A stretch of DNA of 64,000 nt. Source: JALUZX01 sp964561605 (GTDB lineage Bacteria > Planctomycetota > UBA1135 > JALUZX01). This document shows, one piece after another, positions 1 to 8,180 of the stretch (positions are counted from its first letter, which is position 1; the number at the start of each line of letters is the position of its first letter). The translations under genes and the position numbers were made by a program. The stretch is from NCBI GenBank assembly GCA_964561605.1, contig CAZLQD010000008.1:13827-77826 (forward strand), read 5' to 3'. The notes beneath the pieces were generated by a model. It was not told the origin of the DNA. It saw nothing but the letters and a program-made list of their open reading frames with translations, and did not search any database.

Positions 1-2009
1 TTCCGGAAGAAGGGCCGGGCCAGGCCCAGCCGCTGGATCGTGGGTTTCAGGAGGTGGTCTCCCACCATTTCTGCGTATTCGAGGAGGACCGGCACGGGAT
101 CCTTCTCCATCCCTTCTGTTAGGAGGCGGAGTTCTTCCTTTCCGGGGAGGAGGGCCCTGTCCGGGTCCTGGCCCACCGTGTCCGGAGGGGGCGGGGCCTT
201 CCAACGGGCCGCCAGGGCCCGCATCAGGGCGGCCACGCCCGGCCTGGGGCCCTTCCCGGGAAGGGCCTTTCCGGCCAGGAGGAGGAGGGCCCGGCGGACC
301 CGGCCGTGGTGGGGCTCGGGATCCATGGGAGCCTGGAAGGTCCAGGGCTCCAGGAAGGCCGGTCCCGCCAGGCCCGCAAGGGCCCGTACCCTTTCGGGAT
401 CGGCCGCCCTGTGGAGGGTGGGGGGAAGGCCTCCTCCGGGAGGGCCCAGGCGGGCCACCAGGAGGGGGGGCGTGAATCCCCCCAGGGCCAGGAAGAAGGC
501 GACCTCTTTCCCCGTTCCGAGGAGCCTTTCCGCCAGGATGGGGATCCTCCTCCTTCCCAGGGAGCCCAGGTCCAGGGCCAGCCAGAGGCGCTTGGCCCGG
601 GCCGCCAGGAGGGTAAGGTCCTCCCGGGAGAGGAGGGATGCGGTGAACCGGTGGTCCGGGCAGGGCAGGGCCAGGAGGACGTCCCTCCAGGGGCTTCCCG
701 CGAGGGCCTCCTCCAGGGTTCCCTGCTCCAGGAGGGAGCGGGTCGTCCAGGGGGGAGGCATGCGGAAATTCGGCGGAGCGAGACAGAGGGAGGATCGGCT
801 TTCGCCAGGGAGCCCTTCCAGGAGATAGAGTTGTCCGCCGGGCCTGCGCAGAGGGAGGCCGTCGAGGAAGGAGATCCCGGGCGGACTTCCCGTGGCGAGC
901 CTCCCTGCCGGGACTTTCTTCGGGACAAGTCCTCCCAGGGAGAGGGGAGCGGCCAGGAGCGGGGGGGAATGGAGGAAGAGGAAGGGGAAGGCCGCAGCGA
1001 GGCACAGGGCCGCCGCCGGGAGGAGCCTCTTTCTTCCCGGGAGGGAACCTCCCGTTCCTTCCGCCCCGGGGTCGGGAACCAGGAGGACGACGAGGGCCAG
1101 GATGGGAGGTATGGCGGCCAGGAGGGGCCATCCCGCAAGGGGGGCGAGGAGGGCCCCCAGGGCGAAGAGCCCCGCCCTAAGGGCCGGCGAGGGCCGGGCC
1201 TCCCTGGTGGAGTCGAATGCGGCGGCGGCTCCGCCCAGGAGGAGGAGGGGAAGGGCGGCGAGGGAGGCCTGGAGCAGGAGCAGGATTCCCGGCTTGGGGT
1301 ATACCGTCCACAGGGGCCCGGCCAGGGGGTCCAGGGGGGGAGGCGGCTCGGTGGAGGAGCCCAGGGTCACGGCCAGGGCGTTCACCATCTTCACGGCCTC
1401 CCGGGAAACGGAGAGAGCCTCCAGCCCCGCCAGGGTGCGGGAGAGGCCGAGGGGGAAGAAGGCCAGGAGGAGGAGCCCCGCCGTCCTCCCTCCCCGGCCC
1501 CACCGGACGAGCAGGTATCCCAGGAGAAGAAGGGCCGAGAGGGCCGACCAGGTCGCACCGACCCACCAGGTGGAGCAGGGATCCAGGGTATGGAGTTCGG
1601 GGGCGATCCGTCCCGCCGCCAGGCCCGCCGCCAGGGCGGCGGCCCAGGCGCCGGGGTTCCAGGGAAGGCGGGTCTCTTCCTCCCGGCCCGGATGGGTGAG
1701 GCGGGCCAGGAAGAGGGCCGAGAGGAGGAGGAAACCCAGGGCGGCCGCCGGGAAATCCCCTCCGGGCAGGTAGACGGAGAGGAGGACCAGGGCCGCCGGA
1801 ACCCAGAAGAAGGAGGAGAGTTTCCGTGAAAGCCGGGGGAGGAGAAAGGCCGGGAAGGCCGCCCCCAGGAAGAGGAATGGTGTGATCTCTCCCGTCGGAT
1901 CCCTGGGCAGCCAGGCAGTGAGGCATACCACCCAGAGGACCGCCGGGAGGAGGTTCCCCCAGGGGCCCTGGAGGAAGGCGGGGATTTTGCGGGAAGAGGG
2001 GGTGCTCAT
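1..2009 (-). CDS. Multi-pass membrane protein with soluble C-terminal part, 3' end cut by window edge
   Basis: A reading frame starts at the ATG at 2009 and stays open to the window edge, giving about 669 residues without a stop. Its ATG overlaps the stop of the GH38 gene by four bases, so it is translationally coupled to it. The first ~330 residues contain many Leu/Ala/Pro-rich hydrophobic segments, consistent with about 8-10 membrane helices. The remainder is soluble, with the order LDGLPLRR, ALPCPDHRFT and LGLARPFF. The layout resembles membrane-fused spermidine-synthase-like proteins, with the SAM-binding motif degenerate or absent, but that is only a suggestion. I do not recognise the family with confidence. 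Other frames here are open only because of the GC bias. Confidence 0.65.
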   Translation of the reverse strand, partial: MSTPSSRKIPAFLQGPWGNLLPAVLWVVCLTAWLPRDPTGEITPFLFLGAAFPAFLLPRLSRKLSSFFWVPAALVLLSVYLPGGDFPAAALGFLLLSALFLARLTHPGREEETRLPWNPGAWAAALAAGLAAGRIAPELHTLDPCSTWWVGATWSALSALLLLGYLLVRWGRGGRTAGLLLLAFFPLGLSRTLAGLEALSVSREAVKMVNALAVTLGSSTEPPPPLDPLAGPLWTVYPKPGILLLLQASLAALPLLLLGGAAAAFDSTREARPSPALRAGLFALGALLAPLAGWPLLAAIPPILALVVLLVPDPGAEGTGGSLPGRKRLLPAAALCLAAAFPFLFLHSPPLLAAPLSLGGLVPKKVPAGRLATGSPPGISFLDGLPLRRPGGQLYLLEGLPGESRSSLCLAPPNFRMPPPWTTRSLLEQGTLEEALAGSPWRDVLLALPCPDHRFTASLLSREDLTLLAARAKRLWLALDLGSLGRRRIPILAERLLGTGKEVAFFLALGGFTPPLLVARLGPPGGGLPPTLHRAADPERVRALAGLAGPAFLEPWTFQAPMDPEPHHGRVRRALLLLAGKALPGKGPRPGVAALMRALAARWKAPPPPDTVGQDPDRALLPGKEELRLLTEGMEKDPVPVLLEYAEMVGDHLLKPTIQRLGLARPFFR

Positions 2010-5000
2010 TTTCCTTCTGGGATCGCCCGGAGGGCCAGGATCCCCATGGGGGGAAGGAGGCTCTCCTTGGGCCAGGGAGAGAGGGGCTCCTCGTCGGCGT
2101 CCGAGAGGTAGACCCGGGGGGGGGCCTTCCTCCCCCAGCGCAGGCGGACCCGGGCGGGGCGGTCTCCTGCGTTGAAGAGCCTCAGGAAGAGGCCCTTCCC
2201 GTCGGCGGCGGGTCTCAGGTCACTCACCACCACCCAGGAGGGCTCCACCTGGAGAAGGGAGGGGAGTGGTCCACTCCCCTCCTCCTCGACGGGGCGGACC
2301 ACAAGGGGCCTGCAATAGGCAAGGGCGGTCCGCTCCGACCGGGCCGGGTCGAAGGGTCCGTGGGGATGGAGGAGGTATCGGAAGAGGGCCTTCCCCTCCT
2401 GGTCGGCCTTGTAGTTCGTGTCCCAGTAATTGTTCATCACGTAGGAATAGAAGAGCGAAGACCGGCGGATCCTCTTGAGCCAAGGCCGCCGCTCCGCCGT
2501 GATCCCGCCGATCTCCACCAGGGGGGCGTCCCGGGTCACCCAGGTCACGCCGAAATCCCCGTTGGATACGTCCAGCCAGCGTTCCACGCAGAAGAAGTTC
2601 CTGCAGGCCCCTTCGAGCTGGTCCTTCCCGGGGCGGACCACGGCCCATGGAATTCCGATCCTGGGGATTCCACCGGGAACGGCCAGGGGGAAGGCCAGGT
2701 GGACCCCTTCCGGGGAGCGGACCTTCTTCTTGTCCAGGATGTCCCGGATCTCCACGAAGGGAAGGCCGGCGAAGAGCCTGACCCTCCTTACGAGGGTGTT
2801 GCAGCCCGGGGCGGGGGAGGTGATCTCCAGGGAGGCCAGGAGAGGCCCCTTTTCCAAAACCCGGATATCGGGTCTCCCGGGCCGGACGGCACGGGCCGGG
2901 TTCCGGCCCGGAACGTAGATGTAGTCGTTCCAGCCCGGCCCCTTGGTCCGGTCCACCAGCTCCCTGTCCCCCCAGCGGACCGATCCCAGGGCTCCCGTAT
3001 CCGGGTCCACCCTGAGAGAGAGGATTCCGTTCTTCATTACGCTCCCTTCCGCAGAGGCGGGTTTTCCCTTCCAGGGAGTGGGATCCTTCACCAGGGAGAA
3101 GACCCGGGAGCCGAAGGGGGGGACGGGACCGGGGAGGAAGACCAGGCCGCCGCCTTTGAGCCGCTGGGCCGGGCGGGGGCGTCCCTTTTCGTCACGGACC
3201 CCGGAGAAATCCCCTGCCACGGCGGGTTCCAGGAAGACCGGGTCTTTCCGTGGGAAGGAGGTGGGGTTCAGGACCTCGAACCTCCGGGTGGGGCGGGGCG
3301 GACCACCCGAACGAAGGGCCTGTAGCTCCAGGGACCGGGCCAGGAAGTGGGCCCGGCTCCCGTAGAGTTTCTTCCGGGTCCACTGCTCCTTGGTGAAGGG
3401 GGAGTCGGGCTTGGAGACGCTGCACCAGGCGCCCCAGGTGTGTTCGTCGAAGAGAAGGGCGTAGCGCCAGGCGCTCCAGTAGGCCTTGGCCGGGTAGGAA
3501 GCGGGCCTGAGCATGGCCCAGAGGGCCTCGCCGGAGACCAGGATCTCCCGGGTCTCCCTGTTGAGGGCCGTCTCTCTGGCCGTGGACGCCGCCCCGTCCT
3601 CCCAGTAGGGAGTGAAGTCGCCGCGGAAGGAGGGGATTCGTTTTCCGTATTTCTTTTCGAAGGCCCGCATGGTCTCGCCGGCCGTGGCGAGGACGTAACG
3701 TGGATAGGCGTATTTTTCGTTCCACTTCCTCACCTGGTCGGGAAGGGTCGGGTTGGGAGGGCCGTTGTCTCCCCCCGTGGTGTAGCGGACCTGGATCATG
3801 TCGTATGGATATCCCCGGGAACGGAGCTTCTCCAGGTAGTGGAAGGTCTTGTCCGTCCTGAGGGAGCCGTCGTGGTGGAACCAGGAATAACCCTGGCCCG
3901 CAACCCAGCATAGGATCCTTTCCCTTCCGCTGGGGGAGATCCACCAGAAAGGCCGGTCCCCCCAGCGGGAGAGGGTGTAGCCGATCCGGGCCATCCGGTT
4001 GGGGCCGCAGGACAGGTACTTCACGCCGCTCCTGGCCAGGGCCGGGACGATCCCCCAGGTCCAGCCGGGGACGTCGGTGATCAAGGCTGTGTCCAGCCGC
4101 AGGCCGTATTTCCTGCGGAACTCCCTGGCCCAGCGGGTCATGCGGAAGAGCTCCTCCCGGGAACAGATGCCGGTGAGTTCGTTGGCGAAGAGGGCGCCGA
4201 TTTCGATCTCGCCCCGACGCAAGGCCGAAAGGAATCGCTTCCTTTCGGCCGGGCCGGCCATGCCGAAGTAGGAATCCACTCCCCAGGAGGATTCGCAATC
4301 CCACTTGAATTCCGCCCCGGGGGGGTAGGAGGCGGTCTTGGCGGCCAGGTCCATGGCTTCCTGCAGGTACCGCCAGTGTTTCTTCTCCACGACGTCCTGC
4401 CTGTCGGTATACCCGATGTCCACGTGGGAGTGGGGGACCAGGTAGATGGTCCACTCGGGCGCCGGGCGGATCTCCACATTCCGGGAGGCCGCCTCCCTTC
4501 CGGCCACGACCAGGGAGAGCCGGGAGACCCGGGCCTTCCCCGGGTCGGGGACGGGAAGTTCCAAGGGGTTCCAGCCCGTGCGGAGAGAGACCGTCGCCAG
4601 GAGTCTCCCGTCCAGGAGGACCTTGCAGGGTGCGGGCGGACCGAGGCGGCGGACCTGGGCCGTGAGGAAGAGGGATGGCCCCTTGGGGGTCCTCAGGAGG
4701 GCCGGCGGCACGTAGAGGTCGTAGACCAGGGTCCGGGTCAGGGGGGCGGATTCGACCCCCGGGGGGACCTCCAGGCGGAGGGCGTCGTAGAGGAACCAGC
4801 ACCCCTTCACCGAGGTAAGGGTGATTTCGTTGGCCCCCTTTTTCAGGAGGGTGACGGGAAAGGGGAAGGTGAGGGTCCGGCGGACCCCCTGCCCGGGGAA
4901 GCCGGAAATCGTGGGTTCGCCGTGGCCGGCTTCCAGTTTCCGCCTGAAGGGAGTTCCGTTGACCCGAACCACCAGGGTGGGGGGATACTTGTCCTGGGTG

Positions 5001-5350
5001 TCGGCCAGGTCGATGACGAGGCGGCACCGGCCGGAGGCGGGAAGGGCGGAGATTCCGAAGGCTATGGTGAAGGTGGAGAAGGGTTTCTTTCCGAAGGGAT
5101 CCATGGGACCGGGATGGACGTAGGGCCAGTCCCTCTCGGGCTCGGACCATCCGGGGACGAAGTACCCGGGAAAGCGGTATTTCCCGATCCCTCCCGGGCC
5201 GAGGGCCAGGTCCCGCGTGTCGCCGTCGGTCTTTCCGATCCGGAAGAGGACCTTGCCGGGGGGAGGATCCACCCCCGCCCGGGCCGGCCGGGGAAGGAGC
5301 ACCGGGAGGAAGAGGAGGAGGACGGCGAGACTCCGATACCCGCGTTTCAT
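2006..5350 (-). CDS. Secreted glycoside hydrolase family 38 alpha-mannosidase-like protein
   Basis: This 1114-residue protein begins with a signal peptide (MKRGYRSLAVLLLFLPVLL, ending near ARA), which favours the start at 5350. That ATG also overlaps the preceding stop as ATGA. The first ~290 residues form beta-rich modules. The GH38 catalytic region then begins with VPHSHVDIGY near residue 304, the family's metal-binding His-x-Asp site, followed by ITDVPGWTWG near residue 425, where the nucleophile Asp is expected. The C-terminal half matches the beta-sandwich part of alpha-mannosidases. GH38 enzymes cleave alpha-mannosides; the export signal places this one in the periplasm or outside. It sits in an operon with a Tat-exported oxidoreductase, suggesting glycan catabolism. 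Exact linkage specificity cannot be read from sequence. Confidence 0.85.
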   Translation of the reverse strand: MKRGYRSLAVLLLFLPVLLPRPARAGVDPPPGKVLFRIGKTDGDTRDLALGPGGIGKYRFPGYFVPGWSEPERDWPYVHPGPMDPFGKKPFSTFTIAFGISALPASGRCRLVIDLADTQDKYPPTLVVRVNGTPFRRKLEAGHGEPTISGFPGQGVRRTLTFPFPVTLLKKGANEITLTSVKGCWFLYDALRLEVPPGVESAPLTRTLVYDLYVPPALLRTPKGPSLFLTAQVRRLGPPAPCKVLLDGRLLATVSLRTGWNPLELPVPDPGKARVSRLSLVVAGREAASRNVEIRPAPEWTIYLVPHSHVDIGYTDRQDVVEKKHWRYLQEAMDLAAKTASYPPGAEFKWDCESSWGVDSYFGMAGPAERKRFLSALRRGEIEIGALFANELTGICSREELFRMTRWAREFRRKYGLRLDTALITDVPGWTWGIVPALARSGVKYLSCGPNRMARIGYTLSRWGDRPFWWISPSGRERILCWVAGQGYSWFHHDGSLRTDKTFHYLEKLRSRGYPYDMIQVRYTTGGDNGPPNPTLPDQVRKWNEKYAYPRYVLATAGETMRAFEKKYGKRIPSFRGDFTPYWEDGAASTARETALNRETREILVSGEALWAMLRPASYPAKAYWSAWRYALLFDEHTWGAWCSVSKPDSPFTKEQWTRKKLYGSRAHFLARSLELQALRSGGPPRPTRRFEVLNPTSFPRKDPVFLEPAVAGDFSGVRDEKGRPRPAQRLKGGGLVFLPGPVPPFGSRVFSLVKDPTPWKGKPASAEGSVMKNGILSLRVDPDTGALGSVRWGDRELVDRTKGPGWNDYIYVPGRNPARAVRPGRPDIRVLEKGPLLASLEITSPAPGCNTLVRRVRLFAGLPFVEIRDILDKKKVRSPEGVHLAFPLAVPGGIPRIGIPWAVVRPGKDQLEGACRNFFCVERWLDVSNGDFGVTWVTRDAPLVEIGGITAERRPWLKRIRRSSLFYSYVMNNYWDTNYKADQEGKALFRYLLHPHGPFDPARSERTALAYCRPLVVRPVEEEGSGPLPSLLQVEPSWVVVSDLRPAADGKGLFLRLFNAGDRPARVRLRWGRKAPPRVYLSDADEEPLSPWPKESLLPPMGILALRAIPEGK

Positions 5351-6624
5351 CGCGGCAGGACCTCCTTCAGGAGGGAGACGAGCCCGGGAAGATCCACCCC
5401 GTGGGGGCAGGAGGAGGCGCATGTCCCGCAGGAGGTGCACCGGTCCGCCCTGGACCGGGGCGGGAGGGACGCCTGGAGGGCCCGTGCACGATCCCTTTCA
5501 CCGTAACCCAGGGCGTAGAGGGCGGACCGGGCCGCCTCGGGGAGATTCACGCCCACCGGGCAGGTTCCCTTGCAGGCGCCGCAGAGGCGGCAGGCCAGGG
5601 AACCGGCTTTGCGGCGGTACTCCTCCAGGAGGGCCTTCTCCTCCTTGCGGGGTTTCCTTCCCGCCGCGACGTCGAGGGCGGCCTCCAGGTTCTCGCGGAG
5701 CTGGTCGAAGTTCCGGAGGGCGGAAATCGAGCAGGCCACCTCGGGGCGGGCCAGGGACCAGGCCAGGCCCGTGGCGGGAACGCTCCTTCCCTTCTTCAGG
5801 AAGGGCTTCAGCCTGGGGAGGAGGGTCCAGTATTTCCGGAGGAGATTGAACTCCTCCCTCCATTCCACCGTCCGGTCCGGGAGATAGGCCTGCTTGAAGT
5901 TCCCCGCCCCCGTCTTCATCCCGATGACCCCGACCTTGTTCCGCCGGGCGGCCTCGAAGACGATTTCGAAGGGCCTCCTCGGATGGAGGAAGTTGTACCC
6001 CACGAGCAGGACGTCCACCCTTCCCGTGTCCAGGGTTTTCGCCACTCCCTCCGGGTCTCCCGCCGCCCTGTGGGTGGAGACTCCGATGAAGCGGATCTTG
6101 CCTTCCCGGCGGAGCTCCTCGAAGGCCTCGAAGAGGGGTTCGAAGGAGGGCTTCCAGGCCAGGTGGCCCGCGGCGTGGATGTGGTATACGTCGAGCCAGT
6201 CCGTGCCCAGGCGCTTGAGACTCCTCTCGCAGTCCGCCTTGGCCCGCTTCCTGATCTCCGCCGCCTTCCTTCCCCGGAGGGGGATGTAGGTCTTGGAGCA
6301 AAGGACGATCTCCTTCCGGCGGGCCTTCACGACGGGGCGCTTGCGGAGTTCGTCGTCGCCGTAGGCCTTGGCCGTGTCGAAGAGGTTCACCCCGGCGTCC
6401 AGGGCCGCGTTGTAGAGCAGGGTCGGATCCCCCGGGATGGCGCCCAGGCCGAGGAGACCCACCTTCAGCCCGGTCCTTCCCAGGACCCTCCTGGTGGAGG
6501 GATCGAGGGCGGGGAGGGGGGATCCGGCACCGGCCCCCCCTTGCGTATTTCCCCGGCCCGCCAGGGCTGCCGGGAGTCCCAGGGCTCCGCCGAGAAAGAT
6601 CCTCCGGTCCATGGATGGGCTCAT
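5347..6624 (-). CDS. Tat-exported aldo/keto reductase with C-terminal 4Fe-4S domain
   Basis: The 425-residue protein starts MSPSMDRRIFLGGALG, a twin-arginine signal, so it is exported folded. The aldo/keto reductase barrel shows the tetrad residues in FDTAKAYG (Asp, Tyr), LCSKTY (Lys) and DVYHIHA (His). The C-terminal ~80 residues carry two ferredoxin-like clusters, CRLCGACKGTCPVG and CTSCGTCASSCPHG, each with CxxCxxCxxxCP spacing. Reductases of this layout are frequent in planctomycete sugar-degradation loci and probably oxidise or reduce a sugar-derived carbonyl. The ATG at 6624 overlaps the upstream lipoprotein's stop and its own stop overlaps the GH38 start, giving a coupled three-gene run. 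An upstream in-frame extension was rejected because it lacks a signal sequence and overlaps the neighbour. Confidence 0.88.
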   Translation of the reverse strand: MSPSMDRRIFLGGALGLPAALAGRGNTQGGAGAGSPLPALDPSTRRVLGRTGLKVGLLGLGAIPGDPTLLYNAALDAGVNLFDTAKAYGDDELRKRPVVKARRKEIVLCSKTYIPLRGRKAAEIRKRAKADCERSLKRLGTDWLDVYHIHAAGHLAWKPSFEPLFEAFEELRREGKIRFIGVSTHRAAGDPEGVAKTLDTGRVDVLLVGYNFLHPRRPFEIVFEAARRNKVGVIGMKTGAGNFKQAYLPDRTVEWREEFNLLRKYWTLLPRLKPFLKKGRSVPATGLAWSLARPEVACSISALRNFDQLRENLEAALDVAAGRKPRKEEKALLEEYRRKAGSLACRLCGACKGTCPVGVNLPEAARSALYALGYGERDRARALQASLPPRSRADRCTSCGTCASSCPHGVDLPGLVSLLKEVLPR

Positions 6625-8078
6625 TTCCCTTTCTCCTTTTCCAAGAGGCGATCGCGCAGGGCCAGGAGCTCCTTCAGCCTCGCCGTGAGTCTTTCGTGGT
6701 CCTTCACGTGGACGGGCCTGACGAGCTGTAGGTCCATCCCCCCCTTCCTTCCGGGAGGCCGGATCTTCCCGTTGAGCTCGCTTCCGTCCCGGGAGAGAGT
6801 CATGGAGAAGGGCCAGGTTCCCAGGGTGAAGCCGCCCTTGCCTCCCATGGCCCGGATCCATCCCTTGAAACGGAAATTCCCGGCCCGGTCCAGGTGGATC
6901 ATGGTCTTACCTCCGAGCCTGCCTTTCATGGAGAAGTCCCAGCCCTTTCCGGCGGGGGACTTCCGGCAGGTCACCTCCTGGAAGGAGGTCCTGACCTGGA
7001 GGCGCCAGGATCCGGAGAGGTCTTTCGTGGGGAGAGGCTCCTTCGGGTCCTCGATGAAACGTTCCAGGATCCGTCCGATCTCGGCCTCCACCTCCTCCAG
7101 GGTCTTTCCCCCTTCCTTCTCCTCGTCCCCCTTGGTAGTCCGCACCCTCTTTCCCCCGGGGGAGAGGGAATTTCCTTCCCAGGGAGGGGCGGCGGGGAGG
7201 GGAGGGGAGAGGAGGGCCTTCTCCGCAAGGGCCCGGACCTTTGCGGGGGGGAGTTTTCCCGGGATTCCCGTCAGGCCGACGACCTTGTCCCGGCCCGCCA
7301 GGAAGAGGAACTTCCCGAGCCCCCTGGCGGTTCCCCCGATCTCCCCCTTCCCGCGGCGGATCCCGGCTCCCATGGTGCGGAGGAACCCCTCCAGGGAGGA
7401 GAGAGTCCGGCCCGGTTCCTTCCGGGGGACCAGGAGTGTCAGGGTGAGGGGCGGGTCGAAATAGAGGCCCGAAAGGCCCCACCGGAAGAGACCGAAGCCC
7501 CAGGGGTCGTCCTGGAGGATCCTTTCGCTCCCTGCCAGGAGGCCTTCCCCGGGGAGGGCCCGGAAGAGGGGGGGGCGCCGGAAGTCCCCCGGCAGGAGGG
7601 CCAGGAGGGAGGCGGCTCTCTTCCGGTTCCAGGAGGAGGGGAATTGGACCAGGAAGCGCCCCTTTCTCCCGACCAGGGCGTCTCCCGAAGGGGCCAGGCC
7701 GGCAGGGAAGGGGGCCCTCGGGTCCTTCAGGCCCAGGAACATCCCGTAGGCTCCTTCTGGGGTGCCCATGTCGAAGAGGAGGACCTCCTCACCCGAGGGT
7801 GTGCGGGCCAGGGCCAGGCCCAATGCCCCCAGGCGGAGGTACTCCTCGGCGGCCCCGTCGATGGGGTCGGTCATGGACGGGCCGCGCCAGGTGCGGACCT
7901 GGGTGCCCGGCGGGCACCCCTTGGCCAGGACCTCCTTCAGGAGGGCCTCCTGGAAGGTGGGCGCCAGGGCCAGGAGGTTCGCTTGTCCCGGCGGGGGCCC
8001 CGGCCGGCCTGCGGGTGCCCCGCATGCGGCGGGGAGGAGCAGGAGGGGAATCCAGGAAAGGGCTCGAGGAAAGATCAT
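6621..8078 (-). CDS. DUF6599-family lipoprotein
   Basis: A 485-residue lipoprotein: MIFPRALSWIPLLLLPAAC ends in a lipobox with the acylated Cys at residue 19, which sets the start at 8078. The segment around residues 70-120 (DGAAEEYLRLGALGL, then LLFDMGTPEGAYGMF) matches the DUF6599 signature, in which an Asp-Gly-Ala-Glu-Tyr block is followed by 'fdMg.pe.AfG.f'. The middle resembles a second DUF6599 repeat half, and the C-terminal ~130 residues look like a separate beta-rich domain (GSWRLQVRTSFQ, MKGRLGGKTMIHLD). Function is unknown. The gene is followed with a 4-base overlap by the exported reductase, so the product is probably an envelope partner of that catabolic set. The family call is by motif only. 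Confidence 0.75.
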   Translation of the reverse strand: MIFPRALSWIPLLLLPAACGAPAGRPGPPPGQANLLALAPTFQEALLKEVLAKGCPPGTQVRTWRGPSMTDPIDGAAEEYLRLGALGLALARTPSGEEVLLFDMGTPEGAYGMFLGLKDPRAPFPAGLAPSGDALVGRKGRFLVQFPSSWNRKRAASLLALLPGDFRRPPLFRALPGEGLLAGSERILQDDPWGFGLFRWGLSGLYFDPPLTLTLLVPRKEPGRTLSSLEGFLRTMGAGIRRGKGEIGGTARGLGKFLFLAGRDKVVGLTGIPGKLPPAKVRALAEKALLSPPLPAAPPWEGNSLSPGGKRVRTTKGDEEKEGGKTLEEVEAEIGRILERFIEDPKEPLPTKDLSGSWRLQVRTSFQEVTCRKSPAGKGWDFSMKGRLGGKTMIHLDRAGNFRFKGWIRAMGGKGGFTLGTWPFSMTLSRDGSELNGKIRPPGRKGGMDLQLVRPVHVKDHERLTARLKELLALRDRLLEKEKGK

Positions 8079-8145
8079 GGGCGTTTCTCCCTTTGCGTGG
8101 GCTCCCTGGATCATGCCCGCCCCGGGGTTCCGGGGAAAGGGGGAA

Positions 8146-8170
8146 CCGGGAGGAGCCTCCTTCCTCCCGG
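8146..8170 (-). terminator. GC-rich hairpin after the ABC permease gene
   Basis: A perfect 9-bp inverted repeat (CCGGGAGGA / TCCTCCCGG) with a 7-base loop lies 11 bases beyond the permease stop codon and before the DUF6599 lipoprotein start. No U-tract follows in the minus-strand direction, so it may be a partial terminator or an mRNA-stabilising hairpin rather than a strong intrinsic terminator. Confidence 0.35.
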
Positions 8171-8180
8171 GGCTTCCCGG

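Noticed and set aside
306..1829. Long plus-strand open frames across the left edge
   Set aside because: They are antisense to the membrane protein frame, are made of Gly/Arg/Glu/Pro words without family pattern, and arise from the high GC content.
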